From the NCBI GenBank assembly GCA_950097015.1, contig CATNEN010000011.1, positions 4,120,501-4,184,500 of the forward strand: DNA of 64,000 nt. Direction: 5' to 3'. A program made the position numbers and the translations under genes. The stretch comes from Macrostomum hystrix (lineage: Eukaryota > Platyhelminthes > Macrostomidae). This document shows positions 14,347 to 25,764 of this stretch, piece by piece. The notes under the pieces were generated by a model. That model saw nothing but the letters and a program-made list of their open reading frames with translations, was not told the DNA's origin and ran no database searches. Within the stretch, counting starts at the first letter, position 1; every line of letters begins with the position of its first letter.

Positions 14347-17242
14347 TTAGAGCGCATCGTCGGGCTCCGTCCCGACGCCGGGCAGTCGAGGATCGCCATA
14401 GAGCATGGCCGCAGCTCCTGGCCGGAGGGTCTCCGCCAAGCTCACCAGCCGCCTGACCTCACCTGCCGAGCATGTCAGCTGGGCCACAACTGCCGGAATC
14501 CGGTCTGGCAGCCGGTCGATCAGGTGCAGCAGCAGGCGGGCTTGTTTGGCGCGCCGTTGTTGAAATAGGCGAAGCTGTGCAGACTGACCAGTTGACAGGC
14601 TCAGCAACCGGTGCACCAGGGGTTGCACCTGACGGTCAGAAACAACAAAGCTGTAATTAGGTTTCTTTCAGAGATACGAACTCACGACCTCACTAAAATG
14701 CGTGAAATCCCAAGCAAGCAAGATTAAGCAAAGCGCGCCAACGAACCTCAGACTCGGCCTTCTGAGCTGCGACAGGAGCGCTCGAGACGCTGGTGACGAG
14801 GCCGGCCTGCGAGAACCGTCGCCTCTCGCCGCCGCACAAGAGGCCGCGGCGTTCGCAGTAACGAGCCAGCGAGTGCAGTGGCTGGAGGCAGCAGCGGCGG
14901 ACGCTTCGGTCGCGCAGCTGGACAATGCACAGCGGTCTGGGCGAGGCCAGGCAGTGACCCGGGGAGCAGACAGCGGCCTCGGGGGCATTCGACAAGACCG
15001 TTGATTTCGTAGACGAATCGGAGTGAGTCGAGCTCCCGGCTCCGCTGGTGGCAGCCGCGGCAATGGCTGAACTGCCGGACGAACTGGCTGAAAGAGTTGA
15101 CGGAGCAGCTCCCTGAAATTGATTAGAGTGACAACAATAGAGTGAAACTCTATAGTGTTAACCGCTCTCTCTGAAGGCTCTCGTTGGCTGCAGGTATGAT
15201 TATTAATAATTAATGGACTCTCACCTGCAGGAAAAAATGACCGCCACTGTCCGTAGCGCCGTAGAGCTCGTCCGTGGCCGCCAGCAGCGCCGAACAGGCT
15301 CGCTCAGCTGGACTGTTAAACAGGGCCAAGGTCATCAGCACCAGGTTCACTCGCTCCCTGTCCCGACCAATCACAAGGCTGCGACCTTGGGCGGACAGGT
15401 GGCCCTCGATCGCGCGGGCTAGGAATGCCGGTTCCACATTGCGATCTGGTGCCAGAGCGGTGCGGCTGAGAGGCACTGGGTCTGGGAACCGGCCGCACTC
15501 CAACTGTTGAGTCAGTTCGTTGAATCGGTCAAGCAGTGTGCCGTAGTCCCTGACGGCTTGCTGTAGGCCCTGGGAGTGTAAGAAATTCGATTGACCGACT
15601 GAAAATTGCAAGGCCCTTTTAACAATGGGACTACGTTGCAAAGTGATATACAACTAATCGAGGTTGTAGCCAAGGACTTAGGACTTCGGACGCCTGAACA
15701 TGTGGTCTGGAGTTCGATTCTCAGCCTATGTAAAATAGCTTGGATCTTTGAGCAAGACTCCTGAGGGAATAATACACAACTGATGGGATAATACACAACT
15801 GATGGGATAATACACACCTGATGGGATAATACACAACTGATGGGATAATACACACCTGATGGGATAATACACAACTGATGGGATAATACACAACTGATGG
15901 GATAATACACAACTGATGGGATAATACACAACTGATGGGATAATACACAACTGATGGGATAATACACAACTGATGGGATAATACACAACTGATGGGATAA
16001 TACACAACTGATGGGATAATACACAACTGATGGGATAATACACAACTGATGGGATAATACATAACTGATGGGATAATACACAACTGATGGGATAATACAC
16101 AACTGATGGGATAATACACAACTGATGGCATAATACACAACTGATGGCATAATACACAACTGATGGGATAATACACAACTGATGGGATAATACACCACTG
16201 AGGGGATAATACAAAACTGATGGGATAATACACAACTGAGGGGATAATACACAACTGATGGGATAATACACAACTGATGGCATAATACACAACTGATGGG
16301 ATAATACACAACTGATGGGATAATACACAACTGATGGGATAATACACAACTGATGGGATAATACACAACTGATGGTATAATACACAACTCATGGCATAAT
16401 ACACAACTGATGGGATAATACACAACTGATGGCATAATACACAACTGATGGGATAATACACAACTGATGGGATAATACACCACTGAGGGGATAATACACA
16501 ACTGATGGGATAATACACAACTGAGGGGATAATACACAACTGATGGGATAATACACCACTGAGGGGATGATACACAACTGATGGGATAATACACCACTGA
16601 GGGGATAATACACACCTGATGGGATAATACACAACTGATGGGATAATACACCACTGAGGGGATAATACACAACTGATGGGATAATACACCACTGAGGGGA
16701 TAATACACCACTGAGGGGATAATACACCACTGAGGGGATACACCCTGAGGGGAGAGATACTATATTGTCTGAGAGTAATGAGAACATACCAAGCGATGCC
16801 TAGCCCTGAGCAGGTGCAGATTCCGATCGAAGAAGTCACAGATAAGCGGTCGCCAGGGCAGGCAAGCATCGGCATAGCCAGTCGCAGGAAACACCAGCAC
16901 AAAAGCAGTGGCAACTGGCGATTCTTTTGCGCCATTGAAACTTAGCACAGAGTCATAGGTGAAAGAGAACAATGCCACAGCCAGGGCTGGCAAGTGCAGC
17001 AGCTGGTGAGCGATGCACTTGAAGCCATTTCTGCCAGTTGGCTGAGCAACTCTACAGCTCAGACAGATTTTGCTTAACTGCTGATAGAGATGCTTTGTGT
17101 GCTCTGAATCATATTTGCCGGGTTTGCACCAAGTGTGAAGAAGGCTTGGGCCCAGCACATGAGACCAGGCGCACAGGAAGGCTCCTGACAGACAACTTTC
17201 TTCATCTATGGAGTCTTCAATAGGAACTTCCGATGGCAGCAT
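14347..17242 (-). CDS. C9orf72: C9orf72 orthologue (DENN-family autophagy/GEF complex subunit)
   Basis: In vertebrates C9orf72 binds SMCR8 and WDR41; the complex acts on small GTPases in autophagy and at lysosomes. Four exons read right to left: 16790-17242, 15225-15569, 14747-15112 and 14347-14628, with all introns phase 0. The last donor (gag|gttcgt at 14747) is atypical and was chosen by phase. The model gives 481 residues, the same as the long human isoform. Matches to the family by recall: near the N terminus AFLCAWSHVLGPSLLHTW; in exon 2 FLARAIEGHLSAQGRSLVIG, then SPAERACSALL; at the C terminus SLAETLRPGAAAMLYGDPRL and DDAL. Exon 3 is rich in Ala, Ser and Arg and is the weakest part. 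Intron 1 carries a SINE head and a 1-kb minisatellite. Confidence 0.88.
15658..15765 (+). repeat. SINE family B head fragment, in C9orf72 intron 1
   Basis: It has gttgtagccaaggactt, then ggagttcgattctcagcc, then the body motif ctttgagcaagactc, as in the full SINE B. The match stops where the 19-bp minisatellite begins. Confidence 0.6.
15766..16752. repeat. 19-bp minisatellite in C9orf72 intron 1
   Basis: About 51 copies of the 19-base unit ctgatgggataatacacaa, with variants (ctgaggggataatacacca, ctgatggcataatacacaa). The unit is not a multiple of three, so each - strand frame cycles through it without a stop, which gives open frames of 219 to 404 codons. The array ends 37 bases below the end of exon 1. 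The variants cluster toward the exon-1 side. Confidence 0.95.
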
Positions 17243-18820
17243 TGTCTGATAAACTATGGCTAAAACAGAAATTTATTGCCAACAATTTACAGTTAGTATA
17301 GAAAAAATTCCTAAAACGAAAACAAGTATATATTATTGTTTCAAATATCAAGGTACATACAGCGTGCCTCATGTAAACATTCACCTAGATACAGTTTATC
17401 TAGGCAAATCAATAAATTAGCCATAACAATTATATTTCTACTAACTAGCTGTTGTCTTGATAAGCTAAAATCTAAACTGGCTTTCTTGGTATACTAAAAT
17501 TGTAGTTTTTATATCTTAAAATTTAAATGTCTATAGTGCATTTATAATAGTTAATGTCAAGTTTAAAGATGTCACATTAAAGAATAAAAATATAAAATAT
17601 GCTTAAACCTAAAAGTCTTTACACAATAGGTACTTACAGCAAAAGCAATAACTAAAAGCTATTTAGACTTCTAGCTATTTAAAATTATATTGTTGATTAA
17701 AAAAGACTTTTAAAAGCTACTTTATTCGACAATTTAGTTTTTAATACTTTTTATCTATACATAAAAGGCTAAGTATAGTTAGTAAACCTATCTAAAGTGA
17801 ACAAAAAAGTTTAAATGACATGACAAACTGAATTACTAATAAACAAATCCTAAAATCGAGGACTTAACAGAAAAATAATAGTTCTTATTTATAACTTTAA
17901 AACTAAAAAACTTTATAACTAAATAATTTTATCGTTTATGGGTAGTATAAAAACGATTAGTAATAAGTTATCTAGCACTAAAAGAGGTAGCTAAAACCAG
18001 CGCGCAAAAAGAGCTGACAATGTGTCCAGATATTATTCATTATATATTCTAAATGATAAATAAAAGCTCCATTCACTCTGTTGCGAAACGGTGGAGTAAA
18101 ACATAATCATAAATTCTATTTAATGACCGTTTTTGCGTAGAAAATAAATGTACACCAAGATGAATGGGCCTTAATACTGTACGTCAGATTATACGTCACA
18201 CTCAGAATATAAATTTCGATTAGTTTTGCCTTTTCTTGGAAAATTTGTGATTCGAATCACGTTGTTAAAAAGTCATGATTTAAATAATAAATGTAAAATC
18301 GTGAGCATTTTATTGCCCATGACGCATTTATGCCATTGCGTGCAGTAACGTTCGTATTTCTAATAGATGAAGCACGTTATTATCCTTTTAAATTATTTAA
18401 TTTGTTATATTTTATTTCTCAAAATTTTGTAAAGTTTTAAATGTAACAAGTTTCTGCAGTAAGTGCAGTTGTTCAGATGTTGAGTGATTCCTGGATTCAT
18501 GGATTACATTTCTGACATGGATTTTGAATCTCAGCCCCAGGTAACAACCGTTTGCATCTTTGAGCTGCGATAGATGGGCTGCTGATGGCGCGAGCCCGCG
18601 TGCCTCAGCTCAGCTAGCGCCACTCTTCAGCGGCAGAGAGGAGCAAAAACCGCTGGCTACTCATTCAAGGTCACAATTACAGAACTTTTTGAGTCTTGCT
18701 TTTTAAGTACTTGCAATTTACAGCTAAGTTTTTTTCTCACAAATATTCCTCATCGTCGTGTGGCAGCGAATAGTTAGGATATTTTCTTATTTTTAATTCC
18801 CGCCACTTTTCTCACGCGCT
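17243..18820. other. AT-rich intergenic stretch upstream of C9orf72
   Basis: No coding frame or RNA gene is supported. The C9orf72 promoter should begin just above 17242. A GC-rich patch at about 18540-18670 has no recognisable content. Confidence 0.4.
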
Positions 18821-18824
18821 AGCT

Positions 18825-19045
18825 ATTTGTCGTAACATTCACGCAGTTGCTCTTTGTTCGTTGTATGCGCACTCAAGCATGACATGCACCCACCCCAATT
18901 TAGGTATATATATACAGAGAAGAATAAATTGTGACCGGTACGACCTGTACGACCTGTAAGCGATTCCACCTCCTACCAACTTTCCCCGTTCTGCTCCAGA
19001 ATTGTGTTCGCTACCAAATAAACCGTGTTATTTTCTAATAGGAAT
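18825..19045 (+). repeat. LTR-like sequence (tentative)
   Basis: This patch has a TATA-like run (gtatatatatac), then a duplicated gtacgacct, and a polyadenylation-like caaataaacc about 90 bases later, a layout like the U3-R-U5 of an LTR. No partner LTR, target duplication or retroviral-type gene was seen, so this is only a suggestion. Confidence 0.25.
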
Positions 19046-19416
19046 AAACGGATAAATCCCTTTACCTTCCCGATCCTCTCCCAAGGACCACTCATCAGCC
19101 TTTTTCACCCGAATCCACCCTGACCCCTTTGAACCCCAATGCCGCCCTGTATCCCACCTAAAAGGATCACTTTAAGTCTACCCGAAGTCCACCTGAGGCT
19201 TCTTAAATACGCCCCTGAAATCCAAAAACTCCGCCTTAATCCCCCTAATGAAATTAATCCCGGACCCCATAGAAGAAAGTAAGTGAGAGTGCGAAGGACT
19301 TTCACCTGCAGGCAACTTTGATCCATCCTGCAGATACGCCCCACCGACGTGTGCCCCAGATCAGTGACCTTAGCCCTCGTGCCAGCAGCAATAAATTCCT
19401 CTCCCATTGTTAGTAG

Positions 19417-20010
19417 CTAGTGTCTTGCCGCTCGGGCATTAGCGCTACCTTGGGTATAACCCGAACCGTCGAAGGCATCAGCGAACTTTGTGAGCCCGGG
19501 CAGCGCATTGCACTTGGCCAGACCGTCAGTCCAGCTCGTGGCGCTCAGCATCCTGTAGGTGGATCCGAAGTAGGAGTGGCCGAAGCCGTCGGGACACAGC
19601 TGACCGTCCGGCAGGCCCGCCTGATTGCAAACAAAGACCCACTCGAACTGGCTACAGTCGGTGCGGACCTTGTGGCTGCACCTGTCGAACACGAGAGCTC
19701 GACACCTGACGCCCGAGACGCTTCCGTCAGCGCTAGGCTGAGTCAGCTTGAAGGCCTGGCAGCTGCTGCCGAGCTTCGCGCAGGCCGCTGCGCACACGAT
19801 CTCGATGGTTCCATCTTCAGTTTGCAGCTCGCGAACGAACTCCGGTCTCAGGCACATGCGGACGAACTTCCGGGTGAAGCCCGCGTCCTGCGACCTGGCG
19901 ACAGTAACAGCGGCTGCCAGAAGCACTAGCAGTTGAATCAATTTGGCGAGTGGCACTAGTATTAGGATTTGGATAAAGACATTGTGAGTAAAGTACCGAT
20001 TAGAGTTCAA
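19417..20010 (-). pseudogene. Secreted lectin-like protein, copy 1, truncated
   Basis: 197 residues. It has a hydrophobic leader (VLLAAAVTVARSQ), then the Cys-rich module shared by the cluster (CLRPEFVRELQTEDGTIEIV, CAAACAKLGSSCQAFKLT, RCRALVFDRCSHKV), then only the first part of a C-type lectin-like domain (CPDGFGHSYFGSTYRMLSA to LPGLTKFADAFDGSG). After that the reading diverges from its paralogues and stops, so the second half of the lectin fold, with the W and QPN region, is missing. The N-terminal residues MNSNRYFTHNVFIQILILVP are the same in copy 4, which marks these two as the closest pair. It could still make a secreted protein without the lectin half. Confidence 0.7.
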
Positions 20011-21252
20011 TAAAATGTCACAGAAAAATGACTTTATGGACCAATCAGAGCGGCAAGCATCTATAGGAGTAAAGAATCAGTCCGTGATTAGTTTTGAAGC
20101 AAAAGGATGTTTGTCAGTCTGAATAATGGTAACCTGTTTGCTTCATAATTCACGGCTTGCAAGTATTGCAAATAATAGTTATTATTTTAGTTGGAGCTAC
20201 AATAACTGCTTATAACTTGATTTCATCAAAGCAGCCATTCATATGATGTGATATTATGATATATTGCTGTCAACTAACTTCGTCCTTTAATAATTCATGC
20301 CCTTGCATTATTGCTTTCAGTAGTAAGCTCCGCGTGAATGCAGTGCAATGCTTTTTAGTAAGGGTGGATTTATTTGTTTGTCAAAATATTTGCTAGTCTT
20401 TTGATGAGACAAATTACATCAGAAGCTTAGGTATGAATACTTAAAAACACACGTTGACATATGATCGAAATCGAGCACAATTTTCAAAAGCTGTGTGTGA
20501 CACGGGCTAAGCGATTGGTGACTTGTTTCTGCAATACTTCTTCAGTAGTCATATCGAGTGCTCAGGTAACTTTGGGCCAGTCTTCCCACGCTGTGCTCCA
20601 GCAGCCAATCAAAATCATTCCTTCACGTATCCCTACCCCACGTTGTCACAGCAATGTTTATGGCATCGTTGTGAAGTTATTCAGTGGATCTCTGTGGGTC
20701 CTTAACAGTTTTATAGGCTAGATGCCATGCGATATGATGCATGCCATAATGTTTTTCGTAATTTGCTGTCTTAGCGAATAAATTATTTATGAATAGTTCC
20801 AGTGTAGCGACTCAACTCTTATGAGTTCTGTGTTGACTCTCACGCCAGATAGGGATTTTCATAAATCCGTTTTATCACACATTCCATATTAAACATTATA
20901 GTGACGTTTGAAAAGGCTTCTGCAATTAAAATGCGTGATAAAAGCTTTGTTAGCTGGTACTTTCAATCAGCAGGTTTCAGCTTTGTCAAGTCATTCTCGG
21001 AATTATTATTGGTTGCACATATGACTGCCCGTACAATTTACTTCGCAGTCAAAACACAGAATTTAATGGTTGCTGACTTTAAAGTTTGAAAAATAGAAGT
21101 TTTAATAATATCCTATACGTTATTTCTTAATTTAAGGTCTTATTAAAAACATTTCAGTTAAAACGGATGCACTAGTGTCTAATGGTTAGGTAAAAAGTTA
21201 ACTTAAGCAATATGGCCTCTCTTAGACAAATCCTTGTACTTCGTAAAGGGTT
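20011..21252. other. Gap between lectin copies 1 and 2
   Basis: No gene is supported. A block at 20041-20060 (ccaatcagagcggcaagcat) recurs with one change upstream of copy 4 at about 29963-29982, so part of the promoter region was duplicated with the gene. Confidence 0.5.
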
Positions 21253-22044
21253 TTAATTGAACGGATCGACGCACTCGCATTGAGCTGCAGCCAGGCCAGC
21301 GAAGACACTCGCCGTACCATCGACCCCGTAACTTTGTGCTGACCAGATGTCTAAGCGTTCGCCCCAGCGCCCTCGTTCGGCTGACCGGAGCCCCACACCT
21401 CGGACAGCAGCGGGGTGTTGCAGGTGTACCTGAACCAGGTCGGAGACAGAACTTCCGGGTCTATAGCCCCCAATAAAGAAGCTGCTCCCGGAGTTCACGT
21501 TGGTCTTGATCCAGTGTAGGTGCTGCGTCTCATTGCGGTCGTTGGGGTCCGAGTACTTGGTGAGTCCGGGCAGCGCATTGCACTTGACCAGACCGTCAGA
21601 CCAGCTTCTAGCGCTGAAGATACTGTAGGTGGATCCGAAGTAGGAGTTGGCGAAGCCGACGGGACGCAGCTGACCATCCGGCAGACCCGCCTGATTGCGA
21701 ACAAAGACCCATTCGAACTGGCTGCAGTCGATCCGGACCATGTGGCTGCACCTGTCGAACACGAGAGCTCGACACCTGACGCCCGAGCCGCTTCCGTCAG
21801 CGCTGGGCTGAGTCAGCTGGAATGCCTGGCAGCTGCTGCCGAGCTTCGCACATGCCGCTGCGCACACGATCTCGACTGTTCCATCTTCAGTTCGCAGCTC
21901 GCGAATGAACTCCGGTCTCAGGCACATGCGGACGAGCTTCCGGGTGAAGCCCGCGTCCTGCGACCTGGCGACAGTGACAGCGGCTGCCACGAGCAGAAGA
22001 GTCGCTAGCGTTTTACCTTGAGTTCTGAAGCCTTGTAGCAGCAC
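21253..22044 (-). CDS. Secreted lectin-like protein, copy 2, with compensating frameshifts
   Basis: 263 residues, single exon. It has a leader (LLLVAAAVTVARSQ), a Cys-rich PAN/apple-like module at about residues 30-115 and a C-type lectin-like domain at about 125-263 (SYFGSTYSIFSARSWSDGLV, HLHWIKTNVNSGSSFFIGGY). Compared with copy 3, two bases are missing near 21442 and one near 21362, so about 28 residues between them are read in another frame and the WGSGQPNEG segment is lost. The frame is then restored (LDIWSAQSYGVDG, QCECVDPFN). The domain is thus unbroken in length but altered at the site that usually shapes ligand binding. Either a drifting gene or sequencing errors would explain it. 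Confidence 0.7.
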   Translation of the reverse strand: MLLQGFRTQGKTLATLLLVAAAVTVARSQDAGFTRKLVRMCLRPEFIRELRTEDGTVEIVCAAACAKLGSSCQAFQLTQPSADGSGSGVRCRALVFDRCSHMVRIDCSQFEWVFVRNQAGLPDGQLRPVGFANSYFGSTYSIFSARSWSDGLVKCNALPGLTKYSDPNDRNETQHLHWIKTNVNSGSSFFIGGYRPGSSVSDLVQVHLQHPAAVRGVGLRSAERGRWGERLDIWSAQSYGVDGTASVFAGLAAAQCECVDPFN

Positions 22045-22265
22045 TGAAATTGAGGTAGATAACGACCTAATATTCGTGTACTGTTTAGCTATTTCTGCTG
22101 TTTGTGCAAAGCCGTTGTTAGCAATTCTCCATCGAATTGTGAACTAGACTTTATATATGCTAGTATAGGGTACATGTACATATATTTAGAGCACATGGGC
22201 TCAACTGATTCTGCTTCAAGAATTCATTTCGCTTTTTCTTTCTTGGAATGCACGTCTTGAAATAT

Positions 22266-22512
22266 ACCAATATTGATAGGCTGCAGAGGGCTGAAACGAG
22301 GTAAAACGTTAAGGCGCGTAGCGCCGAGGCGTTTCACCTCGTTTCAGCCCGAGCAGCCTGTCCATATTGGTGTTGTAGTTAGCGGTTGTGAAACGCGTGA
22401 AAGCCCGCCCGCAGTGCATATCTATGGAATTCGACCATAGACAACAGCAGAGGGCGGGCTGCCGTTAGTTTCAACCTCGTTTCAACACGCGTAGGCTATA
22501 ACTACAATATCA
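22266..22512. repeat. Two adjacent long hairpins (foldback/MITE-like)
   Basis: The first hairpin has arms of about 42 bases at 22266-22308 and 22330-22371 (accaatattgataggctgc against gcagcctgtccatattggt, then gggctgaaacgaggt against acctcgtttcagccc), with the small palindrome ggcgcgtagcgcc in its loop. The second spans about 22374-22512, with outer ends ttgtagttag and ctataactacaa, inner stems agcccgccc and gggcgggct, and a tip ctatggaattcgaccatag. No coding content. Confidence 0.8.
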
Positions 22513-23593
22513 TAGCAGTTAATTCTTAGTAGAAAACGTGCTTGTGTTTTTTGCGATGATGATCAACAGCTTAAATCTGATGATGATTAGCTGATGAGAA
22601 ACTGATCGAGATGAAACTGAAGTTATTACATTGGTAAATGATTACACTGAGCGAGATGACATGACACATAAGAATTGAAATACAAAAGTGATGAGACACG
22701 CGAGAGATGAGTCTGGAGGGAGACGGTGAAGAGATACTTTAAACATGAGATTTCACAGGAGGGGTGGGACACTAGCAACGGCTGTTGGTAGTGGCCATGG
22801 AATAGGATTTAGAGGCTTTGTAGGCCGGAGGTTGCCTATTCCCATATGGTAGGGATATACAATGGGTATTCTATAGCCAATGTTAATTCAGCCTCAAAAC
22901 TCCGCAAAAAAAGGAAAAAAAACGTTAACGGACTGAGTCAAATCGTATTTAGGATTGGTTTTGAGTCTGCATGAGTAGGAGCTTGTTCATAGGTTTAGGT
23001 AGCAAATTTTACTGTGCTTTATTGAGTGCCGATAATGATAAAATTGCAAGAGATGGCGGGCACAACTCATAAAATTGTTGCTTCATCATTACTAAGCCAT
23101 GGAAGGGAGCATAGGCATTTTCCCGTATGCTAGACCTATGTCGAGATATTTAATTGCCTTTACTCATCTGCCTCAGTAAAAAGACCCGCATCTGTGAGCG
23201 GCCCGCGTGGAGTTTGCATGGATACAAAATAACTATTTTTAATAGCAATAAAATACAATAATTGCTTAAATAGTGGTTTGGTGGATATTGTATAAAAGGC
23301 AAATTAGCAAAATAAAATAAATTTTAACTCGAAAGTAAATAGCGAGTTTTGTACCGAAAGTGGCTGTGTTTCTAATGCGATAAAACAAGTGCATGAAACA
23401 ATCGAAGTGCTATGAAAAGAACAGTATTGCCCTAAACAGCGGTAACAAAGCGAATGATAATCTTAACTTCGCCCACGAAGAAAGGATTTCTAAAAAATAA
23501 CAATTCTACAGAAAATAATTATCGCAGTACTAACTTGCAGTACCTTATATTTCTGCGATATTAAAATTATTCCTTAAGCCCCTTAATTAGTCC
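22513..23593. other. Gap between lectin copies 2 and 3
   Basis: AT-rich DNA without a supported gene, RNA or transposon end. Confidence 0.4.
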
Positions 23594-24373
23594 CTAAGCA
23601 AATGGGTCAATGCACTCGCACGCAGCAAAGTTGACGCCGAATGAAGTATCAAACGTGTCGTCAACGCCGTAACTGTGTGTTGACCAGATGTCCAAGCGGT
23701 TCGCCCCAGTGCCCTCGTTCGGCTGACCGGAGCCCCACACCTCGGACAGCAGCGGGGTGTAGCAGGTGTACCTGAACCAGGGGTCGGAGACAAGAAACCC
23801 GGGTCTATAGCCCCCAATAAAGAAGCTGCTCCCGGAGTTCACGTTGGTCTTGATCCAGTGTAGGTGCTGCGTCTCATTGCGGTCGTTGGGGTCCGAGTAC
23901 TTGGTGAGTCCGGGCAGCGCATTGCACTTGACCAGACCGTCAGACCAGCTGCTAGCGCTGAAGATCCTGTAGGTGGATCCGAAGTAGGAGTTGCCGAAGC
24001 CGACGGGACACAGCTGACCGTCCGGCAGACCTGCCTGATTGCGAACAAAGACCCACTCGAACTGGCTGCAGTCGGTCCGGACCTTGTGGCTGCACCTGTC
24101 GAACACGAGAGCTCGACACCTGACGCCCGAGCCGCTTCCGTCAGCGCTGGGTTGAGTCAGCTGGAATGCCTGGCAGCTGCTGCCGAGCTTCGCGCAGGCC
24201 GCTGCGCACACGATCTCGACGGTTTCATCTTCAGTTCGCAGCTCGCGAATGAACTCCGGTCTCAGGCACATGCGGACGAACTTCCGGGTGAAGCCCGCGT
24301 CCTGCGACCTGGCGGCAGTGACAGCGGCTGCCAGAAGTACTAGCAGTGTCGTGTGTCTTTTCTGAATAGTCAC
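23594..24373 (-). CDS. Secreted C-type-lectin-like protein, copy 3, intact
   Basis: 259 residues, single exon. A signal peptide (about residues 1-23, TLLVLLAAAVTAARSQ) is followed by a Cys-rich module at about 28-110 (CLRPEFIRELRTEDETVEIV, CAAACAKLGSSCQAF, CRALVFDRC) that resembles a PAN/apple domain in Cys spacing. A C-type lectin-like domain follows, about 118-259: CPVGFGNSYFGSTYRIF, SSWSDGLVKC, HLHWIKT, FFIGGYR, WGSGQPNEG, and a final CECIDPFA. The WGSGQPNEG run corresponds to the usual W-x-x-x-Q-P-N segment. Such proteins are secreted and often bind sugars or act in mucus, adhesion or defence; which applies here is not known. It is the best reference for reading the other copies. Confidence 0.8.
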   Translation of the reverse strand: MTIQKRHTTLLVLLAAAVTAARSQDAGFTRKFVRMCLRPEFIRELRTEDETVEIVCAAACAKLGSSCQAFQLTQPSADGSGSGVRCRALVFDRCSHKVRTDCSQFEWVFVRNQAGLPDGQLCPVGFGNSYFGSTYRIFSASSWSDGLVKCNALPGLTKYSDPNDRNETQHLHWIKTNVNSGSSFFIGGYRPGFLVSDPWFRYTCYTPLLSEVWGSGQPNEGTGANRLDIWSTHSYGVDDTFDTSFGVNFAACECIDPFA

Positions 24374-24712
24374 TGAAAAATGTAAATGCGATTCACCTCG
24401 TAACCATTTTTATTGTTACAAGTGTACTTGTGCATATTATACTTACTTGAAGAGTTCCTGAGTTTAGTCACTTCTGATTTATCTATTTAACAAAAAATTT
24501 CAGTCAGACTGTATGGGCACAGCAGATGCAGCAAAGCTCCAAAAATTTTGCAGTGGCTCACTGGCTTCGTATATTCTGCTCTGTACTATCAGCGCATACG
24601 GCTATTTACTGTAAGCATGCCTTTCCAACAGCACCGCTTGGTCCAATCAGAAGCGTTATAAAGCACTGAAGTTTATTGCATAGCGATTATCGATGGGATG
24701 GGTAAGCAGTTG

Positions 24713-25338
24713 GTATATACTCAGCAACAGCTAAACCCCCCCCCAACTCACGCTGTCACACGGCCCAAAAGTTTTGTATGCCATCGGTGACTCAGAAATG
24801 TGTGAAGACTGCCGCCGCCAGACGCGAGCGCAAAGTGCGGCATGGGGGATTTGGGGAGGGGGTGGCGCAACTCAACCCACTGGTGGCTGCATTGCGCAAT
24901 GGTAAACCATCAGTAGTTAAAGAGGAGGGTGCAAATCAATATTACTTGAATTTGGCACAACGACAACGCTGCGCCACATCGAGCAGCACACGTGCAGCTT
25001 CTGAAGGAGCAGCTCGGCATTCGCACATTGAACTGGCCGTCAAAGTCTCCAGACATGAACCCCATCGAGCATGTCTGGGACTTTGTAAAGCGAAGAGTTC
25101 AGCAGGATGCCCCACAGAATGCTGAACAGTTGCGACTGGCGGTGCTGAATGCCTGGCAGCAGCTGCCCCAAGAGTTCATCAACCGGCTGGTGATCAGGAT
25201 GCCACGACGAGTCATGGCACTTTTGCATGCTCGTGGTTCCTACACACGATACTGAGACTAGAATTAAAGACATAGCTTAACTTTTGTGCCCGTGTGACAG
25301 CGTGAGTTGGGGGGTTTTAGCTGTTGCTGAGTATATAC
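24713..25338 (+). mobile_element. Internally deleted Tc1/mariner element
   Basis: Inverted ends of about 58 bases bound the element: gtatatactcagcaacagct on the left and its inverse at 25319-25338, continuing through a C-run, aactcacgctgtcacac and a diverged end. The only recognisable coding part is the transposase C terminus at about 24960-25254: QLLKEQLGIRTLNWPSKSPD, then MNPIEHVWDFVKRRV (the segment with the last catalytic acidic residue of Tc1 enzymes), then MPRRVMALLHARGSYTRY and a stop. The N-terminal DNA-binding region and the first catalytic Asp are missing, so it cannot move on its own. Confidence 0.85.
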
Positions 25339-25764
25339 GAGCTAGAAATCAAAGCTAAAAGTTCAATTGCAAAGCGTATAAGAACTTTATCTGAGTTTCG
25401 ATACATCGCTCTGCAATCAAGTGATTTGGAAGCTGTTGGGCAGCTGTTTGGCAACTGTCTCTTGAAGGACTTCTGACCTAAAGTACATGAATTCGTAGCT
25501 AAAGTAAAATAAGTTGAGACAGAGAAAAATAATTAATTGTTCTTGTACTGCGACACTGAGCAGCTGTACTCAGCCTTTGAAAGTGCCGCGCAACAGCAAT
25601 GGCTTGTGCCGCTGGCCTCACTCATGTGCTTGGTGAATTGCAATTTATTTTTCTCACGGCTTTTTCAGTGTCACTTCTTTTAGTTTCGACATTCCAGTGT
25701 GTAAATTTTCCTCACACACACACACAAACTCACATATATAAATATATATTCGCTAATGAGATGA

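Noticed and set aside
15512-16935. Three overlapping - strand open frames of 219 to 404 codons
   Set aside because: They are the three frames of the 19-bp minisatellite, all open because the unit has no stop in that direction.
19420-19929. Long + strand open frame opposite lectin copy 1, with similar ones opposite copies 2, 3 and 4
   Set aside because: These antisense frames follow from the codon bias of the real genes. They have no domain and no start conserved independently.
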